DNA of 64,000 nucleotides from Mycolicibacterium goodii (lineage in GTDB: Bacteria > Actinomycetota > Actinomycetes > Mycobacteriales > Mycobacteriaceae). The position numbers and the translations under genes are program-made. The notes under the pieces were generated by a model that did no database searches, was not told where the DNA came from, and worked only from the letters and a program-made list of their open reading frames with translations. Location of the stretch: assembly GCF_022370755.2 (NCBI RefSeq), contig NZ_CP092364.2:6138001-6202000 (forward strand). Direction: 5' to 3'. Positions 35,517-43,916 of the stretch are shown here, piece after piece (position 1 is the stretch's first letter; every line of letters starts with the position of its first letter).

Positions 35517-36091
35517 TCACCTCATCACGTAGAGCAGGCCGAAGATCACGACCCAGAGCAGGTCGACCATGTGCCAGTAGACCGCGCCTGACTCCACCAG
35601 CGACGACCGGCGGCGGGTGCGCAGTTCTCGGACCAGCACGCCGAGCACGATCAACCCGATGAGCACATGTATCAGGTGCACACCGGTGATCACGTAGTAG
35701 AACGAGAAGAACATCTCGGAATTGGTGTGCCCGGCGTTGATCTTGACGAACCACTCGTAGCTCTTGACCGCCAGAACGCGACACCGAGCGTTCCGCCGGC
35801 GTAGAGGTGCCGTACTGCCGCCTGGTGCCGTCCGGCGCGGGTGGCCAGGACGGCACGTGCGATGAACCACGAGCTGCTCAGCAGGACAACGGTGTTGAGT
35901 ACCCCGATGTTGATCGCGAGATGCTGCTGGGCCTGCAGGAACTCGTCGCGGTTCATGGCCCGGTGGACCGCGAAGATGACGAAGTACCCGGCGAAGATCA
36001 CCAGGTCGCCCAGGACCATGACCCACATGTGACCATCGCCGGGCAGGTGTTCGCGGTTGGCCGCGGCGGTGATCTCCTCGGTTCGAGTCAC
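35517..36091 (-). pseudogene. CoxIII/NorE-like subunit interrupted by a one-base frameshift
   Basis: From GTG 36091 the first ~105 residues read as a heme-copper oxidase subunit III-like protein (DGHMWVMVLGDLVIFAGYF; LLSSSWFIARAVLATRAG; AGGTLGVAF). At ~35773/35774 the frame is lost; the remainder continues perfectly in another frame as AVKSYEWFVKINAGHTN, SEMFFSFYYVITGVHLIHVL and ends LLWVVIFGLLYVMR at 35517. Inserting one G after TTC (minus strand) would restore ...GVAFVAVKSYEW. All else is intact, so this is either a recent mutation or a sequencing error. Likely function: small subunit of a NorE/CoxIII type complex. Confidence 0.88.
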
Positions 36092-36110
36092 GAAACGTCC
36101 TCTGTCGCAG

Positions 36111-36860
36111 TCAGTCCAGTGCCGGTTCGTCGAGCGTCTCGCGCGTCGCCGCCTGTTTGAGAAGCACGATCAGCGCGCTGAGCCAGACGCAGAACACCAC
36201 GACCGCCAGCCAGAACGCCAGGGAACCGTTCCAGGCGAACGGCCCCGAATGGAACAGGAACATCTGGGTGGCGATGACCTCGGTGATGATCTGCCAGATT
36301 GAGACGTAGGCAAACCATTTCGGGAAGATCTCGTTGCGGTCGTAGAGGATCGCGATCGCCAGCACCAGATAGGCCGCCGAGAAGCAGCCCAGCGAGCCGT
36401 TGTAGGACAGCATGCCCAGGTCGTAGAGCAGGCTGACCTGCTCGGGGTTGCGCTCCGGTCGCAACGTCGCGGTCAGGAAGCACACCGCGACCAACAGGAA
36501 ACCGGGCAGCGCACCGACTCCCATCCCGCCGATGTAGCCATAGGCGAACACCGAGCCGACCGACATCCGTTTCATCTGGTAGGCGACCAGACCGTTGGTG
36601 AGCGCGGCGCCGCCCAGCAGGATCAACAGCAGGCAGAAGCCGATCCTGATGGTCGTGCCGTTCTCGACGAAGAACGCGACCTTGTCCTCGGCGGTGACGT
36701 CGGGACGCGGCGGCGGCGTCACGCGCGCCATGAGGCAGATGATCATGCCGAAGACGGCGTACCAGGCCGGGAAGAACCACGTCATCAACACCACGTCGGG
36801 CTTGCCGCGACGAGGTTGCGCCAGATCGCCGACGGGTTGTTCGGGGGTCAGTGTGCTCAT
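36111..36860 (-). CDS. Multispanning membrane protein, paralogue of its upstream neighbour
   Basis: 249 aa with about six transmembrane helices. It shares layout and motifs with the 36857-37624 product (a QMKRM turn after helix 2, an FRPxRxPE / LRPERNPE loop, and HSGPFAWNGSLAFWL / RSGPLAWDGFLSFWL near the end), so the two arose by tandem duplication and may form a heterodimer. ATG 36860 overlaps the upstream stop by 4 bp. It lies 20 bp before the CoxIII-like gene. No known family recognised. Confidence 0.8.
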   Translation of the reverse strand: MSTLTPEQPVGDLAQPRRGKPDVVLMTWFFPAWYAVFGMIICLMARVTPPPRPDVTAEDKVAFFVENGTTIRIGFCLLLILLGGAALTNGLVAYQMKRMSVGSVFAYGYIGGMGVGALPGFLLVAVCFLTATLRPERNPEQVSLLYDLGMLSYNGSLGCFSAAYLVLAIAILYDRNEIFPKWFAYVSIWQIITEVIATQMFLFHSGPFAWNGSLAFWLAVVVFCVWLSALIVLLKQAATRETLDEPALD

Positions 36861-37624
36861 CCGGCCACCGCCCCCTCGGTGACGGCCTGACGGATCACCG
36901 CGCGGCGGAGCACGAAGAACATCACCACCACGAAGACCGCGAAGGCGCCGTTGCGTAACCAGAACGACAGGAAGCCGTCCCACGCGAGCGGCCCACTGCG
37001 GAACACCGCGGCACCTGCCGCGGGGATCATCATGATCGCCGTGGCCAGCGAGAAGTGGCCCACCCAGCGGGGCAGGATCGCTTCAACCGAACCCTTGTTG
37101 TCGAAATAGACCGCCAGCGCGAGCATCACGAACTGGCTCACGACCATGCCGATCGGTGCGATGAACACGATCCAGGCCAGATCGTTGAGCAGCATCACCA
37201 GTTCGGGATCGCGGTCGGGACGGAAGGCCGCGACAAGGAACAGGATGTTCGACAATGCGAACGTGGTGGCACCGCTGACCACCGCGGTCAGGTAGCAGTA
37301 GGCGAAGACGTGACTCTGGTTGGCCATGCGTTTCATCTGCACGGCGACAACCATGAAGAACGGCAGCACCAGGATCCCGCACAGATTGAAGGTGACCTGG
37401 GAGAACCTCATCCACGCGGTGTTCTCGGCGTAGAACGCCGCGACCTGATCGGCTGGGAGGCCGGGGGACATCGGCGGCCAGAAGCCGGGAAACGCCACGA
37501 ACGCCACCAGCAGCACCCCGCCGACCGCCGGGCCCGTCCACAGGCTGACCCACTGTGCCTTGATGTTCCCGGCCCCCGGCAGGTCCCGGGCCTCTTCGAG
37601 GATCTGCACCGATACCTCCGACAT
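36857..37624 (-). CDS. Multispanning membrane protein, first gene of CoxIII/IV-linked operon
   Basis: 255 aa, about six transmembrane helices, cytoplasmic N-terminus of ~30 residues. Paralogous to the next gene (shared AVQMKRM, AAFRPDRDPELVMLL, SGPLAWDGFLSFWL). Start ATG 37624. It leads a tightly spaced operon of two paralogues, CoxIII-like, CoxIV-like and TetR genes. The association suggests a membrane redox or gas-related complex, but no metal- or haem-binding motif can be asserted. A palindromic TGACC-AA-GGTCA lies 25 bp upstream. Confidence 0.8.
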   Translation of the reverse strand: MSEVSVQILEEARDLPGAGNIKAQWVSLWTGPAVGGVLLVAFVAFPGFWPPMSPGLPADQVAAFYAENTAWMRFSQVTFNLCGILVLPFFMVVAVQMKRMANQSHVFAYCYLTAVVSGATTFALSNILFLVAAFRPDRDPELVMLLNDLAWIVFIAPIGMVVSQFVMLALAVYFDNKGSVEAILPRWVGHFSLATAIMMIPAAGAAVFRSGPLAWDGFLSFWLRNGAFAVFVVVMFFVLRRAVIRQAVTEGAVAG

Positions 37625-37648
37625 CGTCTGTTCGATGGAGTCACGAAT

Positions 37649-37660
37649 TGACCAAGGTCA
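37649..37660. promoter_or_regulatory. Candidate TetR operator upstream of the CoxIII/IV-linked operon
   Basis: TGACC-AA-GGTCA is a perfect 12-bp palindrome 25 bp before the first start codon of the operon; a related GGTTGACC half-site lies at about 37705. The operon ends in a TetR gene. Alternatively TTGACC could be part of a promoter. Confidence 0.35.
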
Positions 37661-37817
37661 GCTGCGCGAGACGCAGGAGGGGTGGATTTTCCAGCCGATC
37701 GGTTGACCTTTTCCTGCGAGTTACCGTTTGCCGCCCGTGTTCTCCGCTCTGCACGGTAGCGTGCCTACGAGGTAAACGGAAGTATTGGAACTGAGTACAG
37801 TCAGTGAATGGTGACGT

Positions 37818-38223
37818 GTGCAGAAGCGGGCGCCCTCCGAACGGCGGAGGACGGGCATGCAGACGCGTGAGCGTCTGCTGGGGGCGGCGATAAGGGACTG
37901 GGCCGGGTGCTCTTCAAAGACTTTCTGGCGCTGCGCTTCTCCACCACAGACCACCACCGGAAGAGTGGACGCGATACCCCGGTCTCACGGTCATCATCGA
38001 GGAACGCGATGCGCGCGGCAGCGCGGTGAGATCCCGCCCGACGTCGACGTCATGCACAACGGGTGTCGTTTCTCGTGGGCTCTATGCGCTGCTCATCACG
38101 ATCCCGCAAGCCAGGGATGCTCGCGCACCCGTGCTGGAGCAGTACCTGACCACTTACCTGTACGGGCTGCGGGTCATTCCGTCCGACGACGGGCTCACGC
38201 CTGCCAGGACGCCCACCGCGTGA
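37818..38223 (+). pseudogene. TetR-family regulator pseudogene
   Basis: Begins plausibly (SERRRTGMQTRERLLGAAI) but most of the helix-turn-helix is gone. Recognisable ligand-domain pieces follow in different frames: RGEIPPDVDV (38023-38052) in the first frame, then GLYALLITIPQARDARAPVL and EQYLTTYLYGLRV (to ~38190) one frame over, ending at 38223. A deletion plus at least one frameshift has killed it. Its tail overlaps the convergent PPOX gene by 29 bp. The upstream 190 bp has no gene. Confidence 0.72.
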
Positions 38224-38623
38224 CCTCGATCGAGATCACCGGACCGTCGAGCGAGATCCTCTCGTACTGGCGGTATTTGGCGCGTAGCAGCGCGTATCCC
38301 GTCGCCATCTGGTCACCGTTGTGATGTGTGGTGGCCACACCGTCGGCGCGCACCCACCACAGCTGCGTCCAATCGTCGGCGTAGTGATCGACGAGCAGAC
38401 TCACCCGGCCGTCGCGGTCGATGTTGGCCAGCCTGCGCAGGTTCCGGGTGGTCTTGCGTTTGGCGTCCACCGCGGTGTAGATGCGGGCGGGCTCACCGTC
38501 GGCGTGTGGCGTGTGCACGGCGAAGACCACCGGAACCAGATGCGGTGCACCGTCGGCGTTGAGCGTCGAGAGGATCGCGACGGGCGCATCCGCGAACGCC
38601 GTCACTGCGTCGAACCCGGCCAT
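38195..38623 (-). CDS. PPOX-class putative F420-dependent oxidoreductase
   Basis: 142 aa split beta-barrel protein of the TIGR03668-like class. Motifs: [20 protein letters not shown] at the start, [20 protein letters not shown] in the middle (cofactor-phosphate region) and [12 protein letters not shown]. Such mycobacterial proteins use deazaflavin F420 or FMN on diverse substrates. ATG 38623. Cofactor is inferred from the subfamily. Confidence 0.87.
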   Translation of the reverse strand: MAGFDAVTAFADAPVAILSTLNADGAPHLVPVVFAVHTPHADGEPARIYTAVDAKRKTTRNLRRLANIDRDGRVSLLVDHYADDWTQLWWVRADGVATTHHNGDQMATGYALLRAKYRQYERISLDGPVISIEVTRWASWQA

Positions 38624-38640
38624 GCCTCAAGGGTAAGCGC

Positions 38641-39144
38641 TCAGTTCCTGGGTGCGCGCTGTTGCGGTGCGACGCTGATGGGGGAACGGGTCACCGGCGT
38701 GCGGGTCACGCCGATCTCGGGCTTCTTGGTGGTGTCCCGTGGCCGCTGCGTCGGCCGGTACGCCGGCTGCCTCGGTGCCTCCACCTGCGTCGGCGCAGCG
38801 GGCGGTGGCGGCGGTGCCGGTGGTACGCCCACGCGCAGTGAGGGGGACGGGGCGATGGTGGCCGTCGTCGTGGGCGTCACCGACGTCGGCTGCTCGTCGT
38901 CGGTGACCGGCGACGAATCCCGCAGCAACAGCAATACGAGCGACACCACGATGGCGGCCGCCGCGAGGCCCGCCGCGAACAGCGCGACCGCGGCACCCTT
39001 TGTCCGGTACCACGGAACAGGCGCCGGTTTGAAGTCCCACGTGTTGTCGTCGAACGCGTCGAACCCGTTCTGCTCGGGCACAGGGGGCGGCGTGAGCTCT
39101 TCCCACAGATAGTCGAAGCTTCCCCCGGCTTCGCGTTCGGACAT
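38641..39144 (-). CDS. Single-pass membrane protein with Pro/Thr-rich exterior
   Basis: 167 aa. A cytoplasmic acidic N-terminus (~50 residues, SEREAGGSFDYLWEELTPPP) precedes one hydrophobic helix (VALFAAGLAAAAIVVSLVLLLL), then an extracellular Thr/Pro/Ala/Arg-rich low-complexity tail with no folded domain. ATG 39144 chosen; an upstream in-frame ATG gives an unlikely leader. Architecture is like mycobacterial envelope-associated hypothetical proteins. Function unknown. It is 17 bp upstream of the PPOX gene and may be cotranscribed with it. Confidence 0.78.
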   Translation of the reverse strand: MSEREAGGSFDYLWEELTPPPVPEQNGFDAFDDNTWDFKPAPVPWYRTKGAAVALFAAGLAAAAIVVSLVLLLLRDSSPVTDDEQPTSVTPTTTATIAPSPSLRVGVPPAPPPPPAAPTQVEAPRQPAYRPTQRPRDTTKKPEIGVTRTPVTRSPISVAPQQRAPRN

Positions 39145-39373
39145 CTTGTCGATGTTAGCCGGACGACCTGGGGAAATGCTCGACAAGGCCCGCATCGGTG
39201 GAATGGGCCCGAACGGGCAGCGAGTTTCGCGAGGTCACGATAGTGTGCGATGCGCCGGTCGGAAACGACGCGACCGCTGTCGCGGATTCGTTCACGCAGG
39301 TGACCGGTTGGCGATGAGCTTCGGTAACCGGGGCGCCACCGCGACGCCTCCTGACCATCGGAAGGTTCTGTCC

Positions 39374-40525
39374 ATGATCATTTCACCGACCGCACATCGG
39401 ATCCTGCCCAGAGCCGCGGCTCTCGCCGTATCGGCACTGGTCGCCGTGGGCCTGGCGGCCTGCGCGCCACCGGAGAAGGAATCCAGCGGCGGCGACACCG
39501 AGAGCGGCGTCAAGGTGTCCGAGGCGACCTCGGCGGCCGACTTCGGCGGGATGGACAAGCTGGTCGAGGCGGCCAAGGCCGAAGGTGAGCTCAACGTGAT
39601 TGCACTGCCCCCGGATTGGGCGAACTACGGTGCGATCATCAAGGCGTTCTCCGACAAGTACGGGATCAAGGTGAACTCGGCCCAGCCCGATGCGTCCAGC
39701 CAGGACGAGATCAATGCGGCCAATCAGCAGAAGGGCAAGAGCACCGCGCCCGACGTGTTCGACCTCGGACAGTCGGTGGCGCTGGCGAACACGTCGATGT
39801 TCGCTCCGTACAAGGTCGCGACGTTCGACGACATCCCCGCGGAGTACAAGGATCCCGACGGTGCATGGGTCAACGACTACGGCGGCTACATGTCGATCGG
39901 GTTCGACACGTCGAAGGTTCCGCCGGTCACGAGCGTCAACGATCTGCTCAAGCCCGAGTACCAGGGCAAGGTCGCGCTCAACGGCGATCCCACGCAGGCC
40001 GGCGCCGGATTCTCGGGCGTGCTGATGGTCGCGGTCTCCCAGGGCGGCTCCGCCGACGACATCGCCCCAGGTGTCGAGTTCTTCTCGAAGCTCAAGCAGG
40101 CGGGCAACTTCCTGCCGGTCGACCCGACGCCGGCCACCATCGAGTCGGGTCAGACGCCCGTGGTGATCGACTGGAACTACCTCAATGCCACCGAGAGCAA
40201 GAAGGTACCCACCTGGCAGGTGCTGGTGCCAGGGGATGCGGCCGTCGCGGGTTACTACTATCAGGCGATCAACAAAGACGCGCCGCATCCGGCGGCCGCC
40301 CGGCTGTGGCAGGAGTTCCTGTACAGCGACGAGGGCCAGAATCTCTACGCCGCAGGCGGTGTGCGCCCGGTCCGTGCCGACGCCATGATCGCCGCGGGTA
40401 CCGAGGACAAGACCGCGTTCGCCGGTCTTCCCGTCGTCCACGGCCCGGTCACCGTACCCACCCAGCAGCAAACCGAGGCCGCCACAAAGTATCTGGCCGA
40501 CAACTGGGCCAGGGCGATCGGCTGA
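39374..40525 (+). CDS. ABC importer substrate-binding lipoprotein
   Basis: 383 aa extracellular solute-binding protein. Signal peptide with lipobox LAAC (~residue 27). The mature protein is of the Fe3+/polyamine/2-aminoethylphosphonate-type periplasmic-binding class (AEGELNVIALPPDWANYG; YGIKVNSAQPDASSQDEI; GVRPVRADAM). ATG 39374 chosen because the signal peptide starts there. It heads a four-gene operon with two permeases and an ATPase. The ligand is not determinable by reading; iron, polyamine, thiamine-like or phosphonate ligands are possible in this fold. Confidence 0.9.
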   Translation: MIISPTAHRILPRAAALAVSALVAVGLAACAPPEKESSGGDTESGVKVSEATSAADFGGMDKLVEAAKAEGELNVIALPPDWANYGAIIKAFSDKYGIKVNSAQPDASSQDEINAANQQKGKSTAPDVFDLGQSVALANTSMFAPYKVATFDDIPAEYKDPDGAWVNDYGGYMSIGFDTSKVPPVTSVNDLLKPEYQGKVALNGDPTQAGAGFSGVLMVAVSQGGSADDIAPGVEFFSKLKQAGNFLPVDPTPATIESGQTPVVIDWNYLNATESKKVPTWQVLVPGDAAVAGYYYQAINKDAPHPAAARLWQEFLYSDEGQNLYAAGGVRPVRADAMIAAGTEDKTAFAGLPVVHGPVTVPTQQQTEAATKYLADNWARAIG

Positions 40526-40533
40526 CACCAACC

Positions 40534-41394
40534 ATGTCGGGTTGCACCCTCGGCCGGCAGGTCAGGGACGCGTTGCCGCTGCTGCCGTTCGTGGCGGTGG
40601 TGACGGTGTTCCTGATCGTGCCGACGATCACGGTGATCGTCATGGCGTTCTTCGGCGACGGATCCTTCTCGATGGAACGCATCTTCGCGTTGTTCACCGG
40701 TTCGGCACTGACGGCGCTGGGCAAGAGTGTGCTGCTGTCGGCCAGCACGGCACTGATCGGCGCCGTGCTGGGCGCCGCACTGGCGTGGTTGATCGTCAGT
40801 AGCCCGGCGACGTCGATGTTGCGGCGCGCGGTGCTGGCGCTGTGCAGTGTGCTGGCCCAGTTCGGCGGCGTGGCACTGGCGTTCGCGTTCCTGGCGACCA
40901 TCGGGCTCAACGGCGTGCTGACACTCTGGGCCCGGCAACTGTTCGGCTGGGACCTCGCCGGATCGGGCTGGCTGTACGGCCTGGCCGGACTGATCCTGGT
41001 GTACACCTACTTCCAGATCCCGCTCATGGTGATCGTGTTCATCCCGGCGCTTGAGGGACTGCGCGAGCAGTGGCGCGAGGCCGCGGTGAACCTCGGTGCG
41101 TCGACGTGGCAATACCTGAGGGAGGTCGCCGTTCCGCTGCTGATGCCGGCGTTCCTCGGCTCGGCGCTGTTGTTGTTCGCCAACGCATTCGCCGCTTATG
41201 CCACCGCGGCAGCCCTGGTCAGTCAGGGCAGCCCGATCGTGCCGCTGTTGATCCGCGCGGCGCTCACCAGTGAGGTGGTGATGGGACAGTCCGGTTTCGC
41301 CTACGCCCTCGCGCTGGAGATGATCGTCGTCGTCGCGGTCGTGATGTTCGCCTACAACGCGATGATGCGGCGCACCGCCAGGTGGTTGCGATGA
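40534..41394 (+). CDS. ABC importer permease 1
   Basis: 286 aa with six transmembrane helices and the EAA loop LREQWREAAVNLGASTWQYL facing the ATPase. Partner of the next permease. Starts 9 bp after the binding-protein stop; the end overlaps the second permease by 4 bp. Confidence 0.92.
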   Translation: MSGCTLGRQVRDALPLLPFVAVVTVFLIVPTITVIVMAFFGDGSFSMERIFALFTGSALTALGKSVLLSASTALIGAVLGAALAWLIVSSPATSMLRRAVLALCSVLAQFGGVALAFAFLATIGLNGVLTLWARQLFGWDLAGSGWLYGLAGLILVYTYFQIPLMVIVFIPALEGLREQWREAAVNLGASTWQYLREVAVPLLMPAFLGSALLLFANAFAAYATAAALVSQGSPIVPLLIRAALTSEVVMGQSGFAYALALEMIVVVAVVMFAYNAMMRRTARWLR

Positions 41395-42218
41395 GCACGG
41401 CGACCAGAACGACCGGGGTGACCGGTTCGAACCAGGCGCTGCGCCGTGTGGCGCGTGTGACGCTGTGGGTGCTGTTCGGGTTGTTCTTCCTGTTCCCGCT
41501 GTACGCGATGGCGGATTTCTCGACGCGCAACCTGATCTCGGGCGGACGCACCCTGGCCGCGTGGGGCAACCTGGTGGCCGACGAGGCCCTGTACCGGGCC
41601 ATCGTGATCTCGCTGTTGCTCGCCGTGTTCACCGTCGTCGCGATGCTGATCCTGTTGGTGCCCACCATGATCTGGGTCCGGCTGCGGGCGAGGTGGGCAC
41701 GCCGCATCGTGGAGTTCCTGTGCCTGCTGCCGCTGACGATCCCCGCGCTGGTGATCGTCGTCGGCCTGCGCAACGTGTATCTGTGGGTCACCTATTTCCT
41801 CGGTGAATCCGCGCTGACGCTGACCTTCGTCTACGTCGTCCTGGTGCTGCCGTTCGCGTACCGCGCCATCGACTCGGCGCTGGCCGCGATCGACCTGCAG
41901 ACGCTGTCGGAGGCGGCGCGCTCGCTGGGGGCGGGCTGGTTCACCACGATCACCCGGGTCATCGTGCCCAACATCTGGTCCGGAATCCTTTCTGCGGCAT
42001 TCATATCCATCGCGGTGGTGCTCGGCGAGTACACCATCGCCTCGCTGAGCGGTTTCCAGACCCTGCAGGTGCAGATCGTCCTGATCGGCAAGAGCGACGG
42101 CCCCACCTCGGTGGCGGCGTCGCTGGCGGTGCTGCTGCTGGGCTTCGTGTTGTTGTTGGCGCTGGCGGTGCTCACGCGTGGCCGCCGCGCACGTCGGACG
42201 TTAGGAGATCAGGGGTGA
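41391..42218 (+). CDS. ABC importer permease 2
   Basis: 275 aa, six transmembrane helices, EAA-type loop DLQTLSEAARSLGAGWFTTI. ATG 41391 overlaps the permease-1 stop; an in-frame GTG at 41382 is less likely. The stop overlaps the GTG of the ATPase gene. Together with permease 1 it forms the heterodimeric channel. Confidence 0.92.
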   Translation: MSTATRTTGVTGSNQALRRVARVTLWVLFGLFFLFPLYAMADFSTRNLISGGRTLAAWGNLVADEALYRAIVISLLLAVFTVVAMLILLVPTMIWVRLRARWARRIVEFLCLLPLTIPALVIVVGLRNVYLWVTYFLGESALTLTFVYVVLVLPFAYRAIDSALAAIDLQTLSEAARSLGAGWFTTITRVIVPNIWSGILSAAFISIAVVLGEYTIASLSGFQTLQVQIVLIGKSDGPTSVAASLAVLLLGFVLLLALAVLTRGRRARRTLGDQG

Positions 42219-43270
42219 GTACTCCGGGCAGCGGTGTCGCAGGCGGGGTGGCTGTGGAACTGGTCGACCTCACGCGTAGCTACGGCAACGTCAAGGCGCT
42301 CGATGGGCTGAGCCTGCGCATGGAACCCGGTGAGCTGGTGGCGCTGCTCGGACCGTCCGGATGCGGCAAGACCACGGCGCTGCGGATCCTGGCCGGTCTC
42401 GACGAAGCGACGTCCGGCACGGTGCTCGTCGACGGGCGGGATGTCAGCTCGGTGCCTGCCAACAAGCGCGACATGGGCATGGTGTTCCAGGCCTACAGCC
42501 TGTTCCCGCACCTGACCGTGCTCGACAACGTCGCGTTCGGTTTGAAGATGCGCGGAAAAGCCAAGCGGGACAGGCTGTCCACCGCTGCGGACATGCTCGA
42601 TCTGGTGGGTCTGGCGGCGCACAAGAACAAGTACGCCAACGAGCTGTCAGGCGGTCAGCAGCAGCGCGTCGCGCTGGCCCGGGCGCTCGCCATCGCGCCC
42701 CGCGTGTTGCTGCTCGACGAACCGCTGTCGGCGCTCGACGCCAAGGTTCGAGCCCAGTTGCGTGACGAGATCCGGCGCGTCCAGCTCGAGGTCGGCACGA
42801 CGACGTTGTTCGTCACGCATGACCAGGAGGAGGCGCTCGCCGTTGCCGACCGCGTCGGCGTGATGAGTCAGGGCAAACTCGAGCAGCTCGCTGCGCCTGC
42901 CGAGTTGTACGCCAATCCGGCGACCCCGTTCGTCGCCGAGTTCGTCGGGCTGCACAACAAGATCCCCGCCGAGGTGTCCGACGGGAAGGCCCGACTGCTC
43001 GGCACTGCGGTCCCGACGCTGGCCGGATCGGTCGGCTCGGGGCAGGGCACCGCGATGGTGCGTCCCGAATCCGTGACCGTGCGGGCCGATCCCGACGGCA
43101 CGGCCGTGGTGGCCTCCGTGGCGTTCCTCGGCCCGATCTCACGGGTGTACGTGAACCTGCCCGACGGGCCGGTGATCCACGCGCAGCTGTCCAGTGCGCA
43201 GGCACGGACTTTCGAGGCGGGCCAGGCCGTGAGCGTCGGGCTGGAGCCGGCCCCGGTCCTGGTGATCTGA
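42215..43270 (+). CDS. ABC importer ATPase (PotA/FbpC-like)
   Basis: 351 aa. Walker A GPSGCGKTT, Q-loop in MVFQAYSLFPHLTV, signature LSGGQQQR, Walker B VLLLDEPLSALD and switch His FVTHDQEE are all intact. A C-terminal regulatory TOBE-like domain (~245-351) contains MVRPESVTV. GTG 42215 overlaps the permease stop. Its stop lies 11 bp from the convergent phosphoribosyltransferase gene. Confidence 0.94.
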   Translation: MSTPGSGVAGGVAVELVDLTRSYGNVKALDGLSLRMEPGELVALLGPSGCGKTTALRILAGLDEATSGTVLVDGRDVSSVPANKRDMGMVFQAYSLFPHLTVLDNVAFGLKMRGKAKRDRLSTAADMLDLVGLAAHKNKYANELSGGQQQRVALARALAIAPRVLLLDEPLSALDAKVRAQLRDEIRRVQLEVGTTTLFVTHDQEEALAVADRVGVMSQGKLEQLAAPAELYANPATPFVAEFVGLHNKIPAEVSDGKARLLGTAVPTLAGSVGSGQGTAMVRPESVTVRADPDGTAVVASVAFLGPISRVYVNLPDGPVIHAQLSSAQARTFEAGQAVSVGLEPAPVLVI

Positions 43271-43281
43271 GCCAGAGTCCC

Positions 43282-43860
43282 TCAGACGTCCTTGACGGGT
43301 TCGATGCCGAGATCGCGGTAGGTGACCAGCGCGGCGAACGGCACATTGCGCCGCGCGAACCGGCCCGCGGCGATGTCGCCGCGATCGACCATCGGGATCA
43401 CTCCGCTGACCACGGCACCGGCCGCGGTGACCCGCTCGTAGGCGATCTCGGTTGAGCCGCCGGTACTGATCACGTCGTCGACAAGCAGTACGCGGGTGCC
43501 CGGCTCGATCCGGGTGCCCTCGATCCACTGCTCGCGGCCGCGGGTCTTCTGTTCCTTGCGGACGGAGAACCACGCCTTGCCGGTGACCATCGCCACGCCG
43601 TGGGCCAGCGGGTCGGCGCCCATCGTGAGCCCGCCGACGGCGTCGTACTCGATGCCCATGGCCTTCGCCAGGTCGGCGACCGCCTGGCTGACGACCTTCA
43701 TGCGCTCGCCCGTGTCGATGGCGTACTTGCCGTCGATGTAATCGTGGCTGAGCTGTCCGCTGGCGAGCCGGAATGGCTCTTCGCGGTGCTCGTATCCGCG
43801 GGTACGGATCAGGTCGAAGGCGGCTTGCCAGGTCTCCGGGCGCTCGATGGCAGCAGGCAT
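43282..43860 (-). CDS. Orotate phosphoribosyltransferase-like protein
   Basis: 192 aa type-I phosphoribosyltransferase. The PRPP-binding loop VLLVDDVISTGGSTEIA is intact, and SGQLSHDYIDGKYAID and TMGADPLAHGVAM match the OPRT family, which attaches orotate to PRPP in UMP synthesis. Mycobacteria usually encode another PyrE, so this may be a second copy or a related PRTase of different substrate. ATG 43860. It is convergent with the ABC operon. Confidence 0.82.
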   Translation of the reverse strand: MPAAIERPETWQAAFDLIRTRGYEHREEPFRLASGQLSHDYIDGKYAIDTGERMKVVSQAVADLAKAMGIEYDAVGGLTMGADPLAHGVAMVTGKAWFSVRKEQKTRGREQWIEGTRIEPGTRVLLVDDVISTGGSTEIAYERVTAAGAVVSGVIPMVDRGDIAAGRFARRNVPFAALVTYRDLGIEPVKDV

Positions 43861-43916
43861 ACCCGCGATCGTATTGCACCGGGTCGCGACCGGCCGGAGC
43901 CGTATGACAGGTGCGC

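Noticed and set aside
37818..38324. 168-codon frame as a functional TetR gene
   Set aside because: The HTH core is missing and the conserved C-terminal part lies in another frame, so it is listed as a pseudogene.
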